Assembly (NCBI GenBank): GCA_036384915.1
Contig: DASVLJ010000027.1
Span: 186,001-250,000, forward strand
Direction: 5' to 3'
DNA: 64,000 bases
Source of the DNA: PKWO01 sp036384915
GTDB taxonomy: Bacteria > Pseudomonadota > Gammaproteobacteria > Burkholderiales > Burkholderiaceae_D
Within the stretch, counting starts at the first letter, position 1, and every line of letters starts with the position of its first letter. The notes under the pieces were generated by a model. That model had not been told where the DNA came from, did no database searches, and saw only the letters and a list, made by a program, of their open reading frames with translations. Both the position numbers and the translations under genes were made by a program. Below, piece by piece: positions 16,934-25,293 of the stretch.

Positions 16934-18001
16934 TTATGGGTAGTCGATCATCTCGCAGAATTCCAGCGGCCCCAATTCCATGAGCATCGAGCTCCACGTC
17001 AAGCCGACCCCGAATCCCGCCAGGCAGACCCGCATTGTACTGTCAAGCAGGCGTGTCCCGAGGTTGAAGGTTGTGGCAAGCGGTATCGTCACGCCGCTTG
17101 CATTGCCGAAATTTTCCACGATATTGCTCGGCATCTTGTCCTTGGGGATGCCCAATTTGTCCGCCAGCTTGTGCAGCATGAAGCGGTTCGGCTGATGGAA
17201 CAGGAATGCATCGATTTCGCCGACTGTAGCTCCCGCTGCCTGCATCAGGCAATCTATCATGGGCGGTACTTCGGTCAGGACGAAGTTGAATACCGCCGAC
17301 CCATCCATGACGAGGTTGTCCTTGGCGCGGAAGTTGCCTTCCGCATCTTCCTCCAGTACCGCAGTGGTGCCGTCAGACGGCAGGCGGAACCCGCCCGCGG
17401 GAATCTGCAAAGCGTCGCGCCGCGTCCCATCCATCTTGATGTTGCCGTGGATGGGCATGGCGCCCGGCGCGCGTTCGAGGATGGTAATGGAAGCCGCATC
17501 CCCTATCAGGGGATAACTGTTGCGGTCGCGCGCGGAAACCTTGCGGCTGACGACGTCGGCGTTGATCAGCACCACTTTGCGTATCGCCGGCTGGTCCAGC
17601 AGCATGAAGCCTTGTATCAGGCCGACCAGGAAGCCGGCGCAACCCTGGTTGATGTCGACGCAAAACATGTCCTGACCCAATCCCAGCCGGCCCTGTATCA
17701 CGCTGCTGGTCGCAGGCATGAAGTAGTCGGGCGACTGCGTGACCAGGATCAGGGCGTCGATTTCTTCGCGTTTCAGCTTCCCGGTGGCGAACAGGCGCTC
17801 CATGCCGAATACCGCCAGGTCTGAAACGCAGACCGGGCCATCGACGACACGGTGCTTGTCGTAGCCCATGACTTCCTTGAGCTTCAAGGAGCGTGCCGGC
17901 GAGAAATTGAAGTTCGCCATTTCGTCGAGAAAATGGCGCTCTTCACGCGGCAGTATCGTCAGCAAGCCGCTGATTTTCTTTTCGGAAAATAGTAGCTTCA
18001 C
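16934..18001 (-). CDS. 3-oxoacyl-ACP synthase III-like condensing enzyme
   Basis: This is a 355-residue thiolase-fold enzyme. The KAS III catalytic triad is visible: C121 (NQGCAGF), H269 (FHQPNRFM) and N300 (FGNASG). It starts at a GTG overlapping the upstream ACP stop (GTGA). FabH-like enzymes start chains from an acyl-CoA and malonyl-ACP; here, between two ACP genes and SDRs, it probably builds a short 3-oxoacyl chain for sugar decoration rather than membrane lipid. The KAS III, ACP and reductase set is like that described for N-acylated viosamine on Pseudomonas syringae flagellin (family knowledge). Confidence 0.92.
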   Translation of the reverse strand: MKLLFSEKKISGLLTILPREERHFLDEMANFNFSPARSLKLKEVMGYDKHRVVDGPVCVSDLAVFGMERLFATGKLKREEIDALILVTQSPDYFMPATSSVIQGRLGLGQDMFCVDINQGCAGFLVGLIQGFMLLDQPAIRKVVLINADVVSRKVSARDRNSYPLIGDAASITILERAPGAMPIHGNIKMDGTRRDALQIPAGGFRLPSDGTTAVLEEDAEGNFRAKDNLVMDGSAVFNFVLTEVPPMIDCLMQAAGATVGEIDAFLFHQPNRFMLHKLADKLGIPKDKMPSNIVENFGNASGVTIPLATTFNLGTRLLDSTMRVCLAGFGVGLTWSSMLMELGPLEFCEMIDYP

Positions 18002-18228
18002 ACTGTGACTCCCATACGCGTGAGTAGCCGGGCAATCGCATCGAGGTTACAGAAATTTTCCGGCACGATGTCGGTGCCGTCGATAGAGATGCCGTAGGCC
18101 TTGTCGAGATCGGCCACCAGCGTGATCAGGTCGAACGAGTCGAGCATGCCGTCTTCAAAGAAGTTATTGGATTGGGTGAAATCGAATTCCGGCCGGATTT
18201 CGCCCAGGACCTCACGGATTTTATTCAT
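17998..18228 (-). CDS. acyl carrier protein (second)
   Basis: This 76-residue carrier has the phosphopantetheine site in GMLDSFDLITLV (Ser31 from the ATG at 18228). A TTG three codons upstream (18237) is an alternative start. The gene overlaps the end of the GNAT gene by 8 nt and the KAS III-like gene by 4 nt. Its LDSFDL motif resembles D-alanyl- or aminoacyl-type carriers paired with AMP-ligases, and an AMP-ligase gene lies two genes upstream, so this carrier may accept the adenylated starter. Confidence 0.9.
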   Translation of the reverse strand: MNKIREVLGEIRPEFDFTQSNNFFEDGMLDSFDLITLVADLDKAYGISIDGTDIVPENFCNLDAIARLLTRMGVTV

Positions 18229-19042
18229 GGTTTTCAATGGGGGTTTTGATCATGATTTCGTCGACCAGCGTATCAGTTTCAAATCCATAATACCGATAAA
18301 TCGACAGCGATGCGGTATTGTTGGCTTTTACCCACAGAACGATACGTGCGGCGCCGCGGCAGTGCGCCAGGAACTGTCGCATCAGACGGCTGCCTGTGCC
18401 CTGGCCGCGCGCTTGCTCATCCACGTGCCAGTAGCGTAGCTGGGCGCTCTTGCCTTTGAGCGCGAAGATCAGGACGCCGCAGGGCGCATTTCCTCGGCGG
18501 ACCAGTAATACGCGGCCTTGGCGTGCTTCGTACGCGACTTCATCGATAGATGGCAATTGTTCCGCATGGCGGTCCAGCAGACGCTCGAAAAAGGCCACGA
18601 TGGCGGCGGCATCTTCCGGGCCGGCCTGTTCCACCCCCTCTTCCGGGACAGGTGCAACGGAAGCCGGACCACTCTTCGACATGCGGCATAGTGTGGTGTG
18701 CGCGGCGTATCCCGCCATGCGATAGGCGCCTATCCACGGCGCCAGCGCGTCGGGCGTGCCGACCAGGTCGACCGTCAATGCGGTAGGCGGAAGCGGCGCA
18801 CCTTTCAGCGCCGAAGTCAATGCTGCGGACGAGGCGGCGACGTGGAATACGTGATGGAAATCGCGGTCGCGGCGTAGGAACAGGTCGGCGCCATGACCGC
18901 TCAGACAGAAAAGCTGTCCATGTGCCAACCAGGATTCGACCTGCTCCTTACCGGCATATAGGTTGGTCGAATAGCCGCTGTTGTTGCGTTTAATCCTGTG
19001 GAAGCTGTGCCGGAACTGCTCCCAATCACTCAGCAGCTGCAT
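18221..19042 (-). CDS. GNAT-family N-acetyltransferase
   Basis: The protein has 273 residues. The C-terminal half (about 130-265) shows GNAT features: a V-x-x-x-x-R-G-x-G-x-G/A acetyl-CoA loop (VDEQARGQGTGSRLM) and the ANNTASLSIYRYYGF motif. The N-terminal half is not recognised and may be a degenerate GNAT repeat. It overlaps the AMP-ligase gene by 17 nt and the ACP gene by 8 nt. Possible roles are transfer of an acyl group to a sugar amine, or modification of the amino group of the acyl precursor; the sequence does not decide. Confidence 0.88.
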   Translation of the reverse strand: MQLLSDWEQFRHSFHRIKRNNSGYSTNLYAGKEQVESWLAHGQLFCLSGHGADLFLRRDRDFHHVFHVAASSAALTSALKGAPLPPTALTVDLVGTPDALAPWIGAYRMAGYAAHTTLCRMSKSGPASVAPVPEEGVEQAGPEDAAAIVAFFERLLDRHAEQLPSIDEVAYEARQGRVLLVRRGNAPCGVLIFALKGKSAQLRYWHVDEQARGQGTGSRLMRQFLAHCRGAARIVLWVKANNTASLSIYRYYGFETDTLVDEIMIKTPIENHE

Positions 19043-20579
19043 TGCCGTTCTCCAGCAGGGACGTCAGTAAGCCATTGCGGTCGATCTTGCCATTGGCATT
19101 TTGCGGTAGTTTGCTCGTGGGATGAAACGCAGTGGGCAGCATGTACTTGGGAAAAATCTGTGACAGTGCCTGTCGAATCGCAGCAGCCGTCACCGTCTCC
19201 CCGTACGATTCGTAAAACAGGGTGATTTCCTTTTTCGGCTGGTTGTACACGACGCAGGCATTGGCAATACCTGCGATGGCCAGTACTTGGTGTTCGATTT
19301 CCGGCAACTCGATGCGGTATCCCATGTGCTTGATCTGGAAATCCTTGCGTCCGATCAGCCGGATATTGCCGTCCTCCCTTTTCTGCACCAGGTCCCCGGT
19401 GCGGTAAATCGGCTCTGGATAATGTTTGTTGAGAGGGTTTTGCACGAAGGCCCTGGCCGTTTTTTCAGGGTCGTTCCAGTAGCCTAGTGCAAGCGAACTG
19501 CCACGCACGCACAACTCACCTGGCTCGCCGGTGCGGCAGGCTTCGTCCCTGTCGTTGAGAATCAGGATGTCGGTATTGCGGCAGGGACGGCCGATCGGCA
19601 AGGGCTCGTTATCGTCCAGCTCGCCTTCGACGACGAAATAGGTGCAATCGACGTGGATCTCGATCGGACCGTACAAATTGACGAACCGCGTGCCGGGCAA
19701 GCTGCGCCGCCAGTGGTTGAGCTGCCGGGTCGGGAATACTTCCCCGGCAAAGAAGACGGTATCCAGCCTGGGCAGGGGGAATTTTTCCAGCAGTCCCAGG
19801 TTGGCGATGTTCACCATAATCGAGGGCACCCAGAACAGGAAGCTGATGTCTTGCGCGGCAAGGAATTCCATCAGCCGTACCGGAAAGGTCGCTAGTTGGT
19901 CGGGAATGATGACCAGAGTCGCACCCCTGGACAGGCATACGAGCAGTTCCAGCGTGTAGATGTCGAAAAAGAATGGCGACAGGCTGCCGATCACGAACTT
20001 GCTGTCGAAATCGAAGGTTGTGAATACCCAGTCCATGAAATCGATGGTGCCGCGGTGACTGAGCGCCACCGATTTGGGCGTGCCGGTCGAGCCTGAGGTG
20101 TTGATCAGGCACAGCGGATCGGTGTCGATGATCGCTTCCAGGCGCGCCGAAAGCATCGTGTCGTCAAACGCAATGGTTTCGTTCTCAATGTCTTCGATGT
20201 AAAACAGCTGTTCTGCCGCGATACCCGCTCCCAGAACTTGCTCGGCCAGGACGCGCGACGTGACGACCGTACGTGGCTTGACATTGTCGAGAATATTCTT
20301 CAAGCGCTGAGGCGGCGATTTGACATCGAGATTGGTATAGATATTGCCACTGTAGGCGATACCCATATCTGCAATGACGACCTGGGCGCTCTTGGGCAGG
20401 TAGACAGCGATCGGTTGATTCAGCGTATCCGCTTGGGCAATCAAGCCCGTTGCGCACCGTTTGGCCCGCAAGGCGAGCTGGGCAAAGCTGAGGTTTGCGG
20501 CCCCGTCGATGACGGCGGTCTTGTCGGGAAAGGATCTCAGCGCTCCTTTTTCGAAATAACTCAGGATGTTGATTTGCAT
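19026..20579 (-). CDS. AMP-dependent acyl/amino-acid ligase (adenylation enzyme)
   Basis: This 517-residue ANL-superfamily enzyme activates a carboxylic or amino acid as its adenylate and loads it on a carrier. Motifs: the P-loop-like TSGSTGTPKSV (about residue 160), LYGPIE, YRTGDL, and the C-terminal Lys region LPQNANGKIDRNGLL. The overall pattern is like D-alanine or amino-acid adenylating enzymes (DltA/NRPS A-domain style) rather than acyl-CoA ligases. The ATG at 20579 starts the conserved domain; the frame is open further upstream but that part is antisense-like sequence over the PhyH gene. The neighbouring ACP is the likely acceptor. Confidence 0.9.
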   Translation of the reverse strand: MQINILSYFEKGALRSFPDKTAVIDGAANLSFAQLALRAKRCATGLIAQADTLNQPIAVYLPKSAQVVIADMGIAYSGNIYTNLDVKSPPQRLKNILDNVKPRTVVTSRVLAEQVLGAGIAAEQLFYIEDIENETIAFDDTMLSARLEAIIDTDPLCLINTSGSTGTPKSVALSHRGTIDFMDWVFTTFDFDSKFVIGSLSPFFFDIYTLELLVCLSRGATLVIIPDQLATFPVRLMEFLAAQDISFLFWVPSIMVNIANLGLLEKFPLPRLDTVFFAGEVFPTRQLNHWRRSLPGTRFVNLYGPIEIHVDCTYFVVEGELDDNEPLPIGRPCRNTDILILNDRDEACRTGEPGELCVRGSSLALGYWNDPEKTARAFVQNPLNKHYPEPIYRTGDLVQKREDGNIRLIGRKDFQIKHMGYRIELPEIEHQVLAIAGIANACVVYNQPKKEITLFYESYGETVTAAAIRQALSQIFPKYMLPTAFHPTSKLPQNANGKIDRNGLLTSLLENGNAAAE

Positions 20580-20587
20580 GGTGCTCT

Positions 20588-21397
20588 TTACATCTTTGCC
20601 TTGAGCCGTTCCAGCTCCGCCGTCAGTTCCTTCATGCGCGTCACGCGAGAACGCTTGAAGAAATTGAGGTCGCCGCTGCGATCGATGAGATTGACTGGCC
20701 CTTGATTTCCGTGGATGACCTTGCGCGTGCTCGGGTCGCGTGCCGGCTGCAGGATGGTATCGGCCAGGATCCTGTCTGCCCCGCCCAGGTGTCTTCCCGA
20801 GCGGTGCCATAGGCAGCTGTTCATGATGACCAAGTCGCCAGGCTTTACTTCTGGAATCAGCAAGGGCCAAGCCGGAAACTTGGAAAGGTCGATTTCTCCG
20901 GCGTCGCCGAGGTAGCCGTATTGATGAGTGCCGAGGAAAAATTCCATGCCGCCGTTTTCAGCGCCGCTGACGCTGAGCGGTGTGAAGAACGAGGCCTTGT
21001 CCATGAAACCGAAGTGATAGCAGATGTCCTGGTGAAGAAAGACGTCGTCGCGGGAAAATTCATCCTTGATGACGAAACGATGATTGTATAGGCCGACATG
21101 TTCGCCGAATATCTGCCGCGCCACGTCGAGCAATTGCGGAGCACGATAGATATCGTGCAGTTCCTCGGGCAGCACTTCTTCGACGTTTACTTTGTTGAAG
21201 CCGACTTTTCGCTTTCCCGCCAATTGGTCGGAATAGAACACATTCCACGAGACTTGCCAGCGCGCGACGGTCTCCGCCGGGAACAGATTCCTTAGCACGA
21301 ACAAGCCGACGCTGCGATAGATCGCCAAGTCGAAAACGGCCGCATCGCAATAGGGGGCTAATTGCGCAATTTCTTCGGGTGTTTTGTCCTGCAACAT
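20588..21397 (-). CDS. phytanoyl-CoA dioxygenase (PhyH) family, Fe(II)/2-oxoglutarate hydroxylase
   Basis: This 269-residue non-haem iron oxygenase shows the metal facial triad H122-x-D124 (LHQDICYH) and H198 (WHRSGRH), plus R209 suited to 2-oxoglutarate. The ATG at 21397 is preceded by GAGGAAAG. It is the first gene of the acyl-sugar operon and probably hydroxylates an amino acid or acyl precursor, possibly while carrier-bound. Between its promoter and ribosome site lies a run of eight C (21414-21421 as G on the forward strand). Confidence 0.9.
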   Translation of the reverse strand: MLQDKTPEEIAQLAPYCDAAVFDLAIYRSVGLFVLRNLFPAETVARWQVSWNVFYSDQLAGKRKVGFNKVNVEEVLPEELHDIYRAPQLLDVARQIFGEHVGLYNHRFVIKDEFSRDDVFLHQDICYHFGFMDKASFFTPLSVSGAENGGMEFFLGTHQYGYLGDAGEIDLSKFPAWPLLIPEVKPGDLVIMNSCLWHRSGRHLGGADRILADTILQPARDPSTRKVIHGNQGPVNLIDRSGDLNFFKRSRVTRMKELTAELERLKAKM

Positions 21398-21413
21398 GGC
21401 TTTCCTCTTCCGC

Positions 21414-21421
21414 GGGGGGGG
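21414..21421. repeat. homopolymer C8 (reverse strand) in the operon 5' leader
   Basis: Eight consecutive G on the forward strand lie between the predicted -10 box and the ribosome site of the PhyH gene, about 17 nt before its ATG. Length change would alter leader spacing rather than reading frame. Confidence 0.85.
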
Positions 21422-21440
21422 CAAGTGAATATCTGCCGTA

Positions 21441-21470
21441 ATTATCAGTCATATGCAGCCCAATTTACAA
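21441..21470 (-). promoter_or_regulatory. sigma70-like promoter of the acyl-sugar operon
   Basis: On the reverse strand TTGTAA (21465-21470) and GATAAT (21441-21446) are 18 bp apart, each close to consensus. Transcription would start about 40 nt before the PhyH ATG. No other good promoter is seen inside the tightly packed operon. Confidence 0.6.
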
Positions 21471-21541
21471 ACACCTCTGCAGATCGAGCTCTGCCTTCCC
21501 AAGCCGGACACGGAACAGGCTTTGCGCGTGGCCTCATGTCA

Positions 21542-21547
21542 TATAAT
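21542..21547 (+). promoter_or_regulatory. consensus -10 box of the flippase gene
   Basis: A perfect TATAAT lies 28 bp before the flippase ATG. No good -35 is present at 17 bp, and TTGCGC (21522-21527) is only 14 bp away. If used, the leader is about 20 nt. Confidence 0.5.
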
Positions 21548-21574
21548 GCCTTGCCTCATCCTTGGAATCGATAG

Positions 21575-23131
21575 ATGGAAAATCATGGGGAACCCGACCG
21601 CCTGAACGAGCAAAAAAGCGTTCCGACCGGCGGCAACTTGAAGCATGCCATGGCGGCAAGCTATGCCGTCCAGATATACAGCGCCTTGATAGGTGTGGTC
21701 ATGATGCCCGTCTATCTGCGCTATCTAGGTGCGGAGTCGTTCGGCCTGGTTGGTTTTTTTGCCATGTTGCAGACGTGGCTGATGCTGTTCGATCTAGGCT
21801 TGACGCCGACCTTGTCCAGGCAAATGGCTTGCTACAAAGCCGGTACTTTGTCGGAGCAAGCTTTGCGCGAGCTGTTGCGTACGCTCGAATGGTTGTTCGG
21901 CGCCCTGGCGGCGGTTACCACCCTGGTTGGGATTTCTGTCTCTTCCTGGGTGGCGTTGAAATGGCTGCAGTTGGACCATTTGAAGCCCGACGTGGTTGCG
22001 GCCTGCGTTGCCATGATGGCGCTCATGGCCGGCATGAAATGGATGTCGGGCCTGTACCGCAGCGGCTTGGTCGGTCTGGAACAGCAGACTTTGACCAATG
22101 GAATCAATGCCATGATGACGACCGGACGGTTCATCGGTGTACTGCCTTGGCTGATGTTCGTTTCAGCCAGCCCGCTCATGTATTTTTCTTATCAGCTTGC
22201 CATGTTCGTTATCGAGTTTGCCATATATTGGCATTTCCTTGGTCAGCGCCTTGGGCGCGCGCAAGCCCGCATCCGGCTGTCCACGTCGGCTCTGAAAGAA
22301 GTGCTTCCGTTTGCCATGAGCCTTGCACTGACGAATGCCATCTGGATTTTCACCATGAATCTGGACAAGCTGATTCTGTCCCATTTTCTATCGTTGCGCG
22401 ACTACGGCTATTTCAGCATCGCGATCACGGTGGCAGGCGGGATTCTGGTTTTGATTGCGCCCGTCAGCCAAGTTATTTTGCCGCGTCTGACGATTCTGTT
22501 TTCTCAAGGCAGGGAGGAGCAGGAAATAGTCCTGTTCCGCGAAGCGAGTCAGTTCGCCGGCGGCTTGATGGCCGCGGTCAGCGTTAATGTCGCCGCGTTT
22601 GCCCAACCCTTGCTGCTGGCCTGGACCGGTGACGCCGACTTGGCCGCCAAGGCTGCGCCGATACTATGCTGGTATGCCGTGGGCAACGGCATAGTCGGCG
22701 TACTCACCATGCCGTATCTGATTCAGCACGCGAGCGGCAATCTGCGCCTGCATGTGCTGGGCAACATGATATTCAGCTGCTTGCAGATACCATGCATATT
22801 CTATGCCGCGCAATCCTTCGGCGCGGTCGGGACCGGCCTGATATGGGTCGGCGCCAATGTGCTGGCCCTGCTGGCCTGGATGCCGGTCGTGTTCCGGCAT
22901 TATTTGCAAGGACTGTACTTCGAATGGCTGACCAAGGACGTATTGCTGCTCGCCGCGGCGGCCGGACTTCCTGTGCTTCTGTTCGTCAATTTTTGTACGT
23001 TTTCCGCATCGAGGTTATCAATTGCGTTCGAGCTCATGCTGGTCGGAGGTGTTTCGCTCATTCTTGCCTGGATGAGCGGGGGAAGTACGCGCGCTCGCCT
23101 TCTCGGCGCAATTCGTGCGGCAAGGTCATGA
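21575..23131 (+). CDS. Wzx-type polysaccharide flippase (MATE/MOP superfamily)
   Basis: This 518-residue integral membrane protein has about 12-14 hydrophobic segments spread over its whole length. It matches the polysaccharide-synthesis (Wzx/RfbX) transporter pattern: an early MPVYLRYLGAESFGLVGFF, then LDKLILSHFLSLRDYGYFSIA in the middle. It would move lipid-linked oligosaccharide units across the inner membrane. The gene is divergent from the acyl-sugar operon and its stop overlaps the next ATG (ATGA). No Wzy-like polymerase is adjacent; the O-antigen ligase at 44 kb could act on its product. Confidence 0.92.
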   Translation: MENHGEPDRLNEQKSVPTGGNLKHAMAASYAVQIYSALIGVVMMPVYLRYLGAESFGLVGFFAMLQTWLMLFDLGLTPTLSRQMACYKAGTLSEQALRELLRTLEWLFGALAAVTTLVGISVSSWVALKWLQLDHLKPDVVAACVAMMALMAGMKWMSGLYRSGLVGLEQQTLTNGINAMMTTGRFIGVLPWLMFVSASPLMYFSYQLAMFVIEFAIYWHFLGQRLGRAQARIRLSTSALKEVLPFAMSLALTNAIWIFTMNLDKLILSHFLSLRDYGYFSIAITVAGGILVLIAPVSQVILPRLTILFSQGREEQEIVLFREASQFAGGLMAAVSVNVAAFAQPLLLAWTGDADLAAKAAPILCWYAVGNGIVGVLTMPYLIQHASGNLRLHVLGNMIFSCLQIPCIFYAAQSFGAVGTGLIWVGANVLALLAWMPVVFRHYLQGLYFEWLTKDVLLLAAAAGLPVLLFVNFCTFSASRLSIAFELMLVGGVSLILAWMSGGSTRARLLGAIRAARS

Positions 23132-24264
23132 ATAAAAACGTGTTTTTCCATCGCACATTCGTGAAGTTCGGCCTGAAGGCGATGGACCTCTATCTCAGGA
23201 ATTTTGTGCGCGAAGCTTATATTGCGCACAAGCAGAGGCAATACATGCGCGGTGCCGATGTCGGGCGATGCCGAAGGGCGATTATTTTCCTTGTCCATAG
23301 CCGCAATAGCGTGAGCGGCGGCATCATGTCCAACATAGCTCTGGCGAGGGAGACGGAACGCCTGCGTTCATTGCATGGTGCCGATGTATTCGTATGTTCT
23401 TATTTGGGCAATCCCCCATTGCTGAAATATACGAAATTTCCGAACGACAGAACCATATTGAACTTCCAAGCCCTCGTGCGGCGATTTGTGCCCGGCACAG
23501 AAATTCTCGTACATATTCCGGAGTGGTTTGTGCCGATGTTTGTCGAACGCGAAAAGGGCCTCCTTCACACGCTGGGGCACCGTTGTCGAGTGAATATCCT
23601 GTTGCAGAATATTGAAATGGCCCCGACGCGGCAACAGGTGACCGCGCTGGAGAAAATCGGCAAGGTGACTGCGACTACCGCGCATAGGGCGTATTCTGGT
23701 AAGCGAACCGAAGAGCGTCTTGGTTGCCCCGTGCATTACCTGACTGCCTGGACCAGCACGTTTCCTTATGAGAAAAGGCCTTTCGCGGCAAGGAAAAACA
23801 TCATCGTCGTCTCTCCCGATGCCCATTCGGAGAAAACGGAAATTCTTTCGGCGATAAAATCAAGGCTCCCGGAATTCCGGTTTGTGATTGTGAAAGGCTT
23901 GAAATATGTCGAATATCGGAGCCTCGTCGCATCGGCAAAATTTTCGTTGACTTTCGGGGAAGGGCTCGATGCCTATTTTAGCGAGATGATTCTAAGCGGG
24001 GGAGTCGGAGCAGCCGTCTACAACGATCGTTTTTTTACTCCGGATTTTGCGAGCCTTCCATTCGTGTATTCCGGCTGGGACGAGGCGGTGAGTCGTTTTC
24101 CCAAGGATGTAAGAGCAGCCAATAACGCCGAGGAAATGGAGCGAATCAACCGGATCGCCCATCAGGTATTGGATAGATACGCTTCACTGGAACTGCTGCA
24201 GAACAATCTCGCCACATACTATTCGACATATTTTCCGGCACACGCAAGCGGCGTTGCCGTATGA
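23128..24264 (+). CDS. glycosyltransferase-like protein of unknown family (single copy)
   Basis: The 378-residue product is the intact paralogue of the duplicated protein at 12593. Shared features in order are GGIMSNIALARETERLRSLHG, DVFVCSYLGNPPLL, FPNDRTILNF, a VHIPEW strand, RVNILLQNIEMAPTRQQV, VTATTAHRAYS, IVVVSPDAH and a strongly conserved SLTFGEGLDAYFSEMILSGG. The two-lobe pattern and position after the flippase suggest a GT-B glycosyltransferase, but this is inference; no characterised family is recognised. Its ATG overlaps the flippase stop, so it is translationally coupled. It is convergent with the next gene, 6 bp away. Confidence 0.78.
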   Translation: MNKNVFFHRTFVKFGLKAMDLYLRNFVREAYIAHKQRQYMRGADVGRCRRAIIFLVHSRNSVSGGIMSNIALARETERLRSLHGADVFVCSYLGNPPLLKYTKFPNDRTILNFQALVRRFVPGTEILVHIPEWFVPMFVEREKGLLHTLGHRCRVNILLQNIEMAPTRQQVTALEKIGKVTATTAHRAYSGKRTEERLGCPVHYLTAWTSTFPYEKRPFAARKNIIVVSPDAHSEKTEILSAIKSRLPEFRFVIVKGLKYVEYRSLVASAKFSLTFGEGLDAYFSEMILSGGVGAAVYNDRFFTPDFASLPFVYSGWDEAVSRFPKDVRAANNAEEMERINRIAHQVLDRYASLELLQNNLATYYSTYFPAHASGVAV

Positions 24265-24270
24265 CGGCCG

Positions 24271-25293
24271 TTAGCGGGTGTTGCCGAGCAAGCGATCGAT
24301 CAGATCCAGATATTTTTCGGTCAGATGCGATTCGGAAAACAAATCGAGTGCCCGCCTTCGCCCTGCCGTTCCCATGGAATGGCAAAGCGAAGGCGTGGCG
24401 CGCAAGTGACGGCAGGCGGTAGCAAACGCGCTTGCATCATCGGCGTTACAAAGTATCCCGGTTTCTCCATTGAGGACGACTTCGGGAATGGCGGAAGCAT
24501 TGGTCGAGATCACCGGCTTGCCGCACGCCATTGCTTCCAGTACGGTGTAACCGAAGCCCTCCCATCGCGAGGGGAACAGCAGGGCATCGCATCGTTGGTA
24601 CTCCTCAACCAGGCCCTTCTCTCCCACTCTGCCGAGAAAAGTCATATTCGGAGGGTAACCGGCCACATCGCTCTCTCTGAAGTTTGCAACGATACGCAAA
24701 TCGAAGTCACTGCCAAGTTCTCGCATGATGACCGGCAGCAGGTCGGCACCCTTGCGGTAGGACAGATTGCCGACGAATAGAAGCTGAAATGAGTCGCGCT
24801 TGCCCGGCGCGGTGTCATCTGGCTGGAACTTGTCCAGGTCGATCCAGTTATAGATGATCTGCAGCTTCCGCGCATACGGCGTATTTTCCAGGCTGCGGGC
24901 GGTAAACGCGCTGGGCGCAGTGATGAAGTCCGCAGCACGGAATGACCAATCCTGGTAGCGCCGGATCAGGGTGCGGTGATAGAGGCTTCTCAGAGTGCCG
25001 AATTGCGGATCGCCGGATGTGTATTCGGGATGGTGCGAGGTGACCACCAACGGGATGCCCTCGCGTTTGAAGGCAAATCCATTCCAGCTGTTGGTGAAGA
25101 CGATATCGGTGCCGGCCGGCGCGGGTATGTTGCGCAGCAGGATGGGCGCGAACTCGTAGCGTGTTGAAAACCATTCGATATGCGCCGACAAGCCTCTCGA
25201 TTCCAGGGCTTGCGCGAGGCGGATGGTGAAGAGGTCCGTGCCGCTGCCGGCGCGGATTGTCGGCAGCCATACTTGAACTTTGCCGTCCTTCAT
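24271..25293 (-). CDS. glycosyltransferase family 4 (GT-B, group 1)
   Basis: This 340-residue retaining glycosyltransferase has a C-terminal domain with the family signature: LSYRKGADLLP, then ALLFPSRWEGFGYTVLEAMACGKPVISTNASAIPEVV containing the E-x7-E pair. The ATG at 25293 overlaps the stop of the preceding GT2 gene (ATGA); an earlier in-frame stretch lies over that gene and is not used. Donor and acceptor sugars are unknown. With the two genes upstream it forms a three-gene glycan assembly unit. Confidence 0.92.
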   Translation of the reverse strand: MKDGKVQVWLPTIRAGSGTDLFTIRLAQALESRGLSAHIEWFSTRYEFAPILLRNIPAPAGTDIVFTNSWNGFAFKREGIPLVVTSHHPEYTSGDPQFGTLRSLYHRTLIRRYQDWSFRAADFITAPSAFTARSLENTPYARKLQIIYNWIDLDKFQPDDTAPGKRDSFQLLFVGNLSYRKGADLLPVIMRELGSDFDLRIVANFRESDVAGYPPNMTFLGRVGEKGLVEEYQRCDALLFPSRWEGFGYTVLEAMACGKPVISTNASAIPEVVLNGETGILCNADDASAFATACRHLRATPSLCHSMGTAGRRRALDLFSESHLTEKYLDLIDRLLGNTR

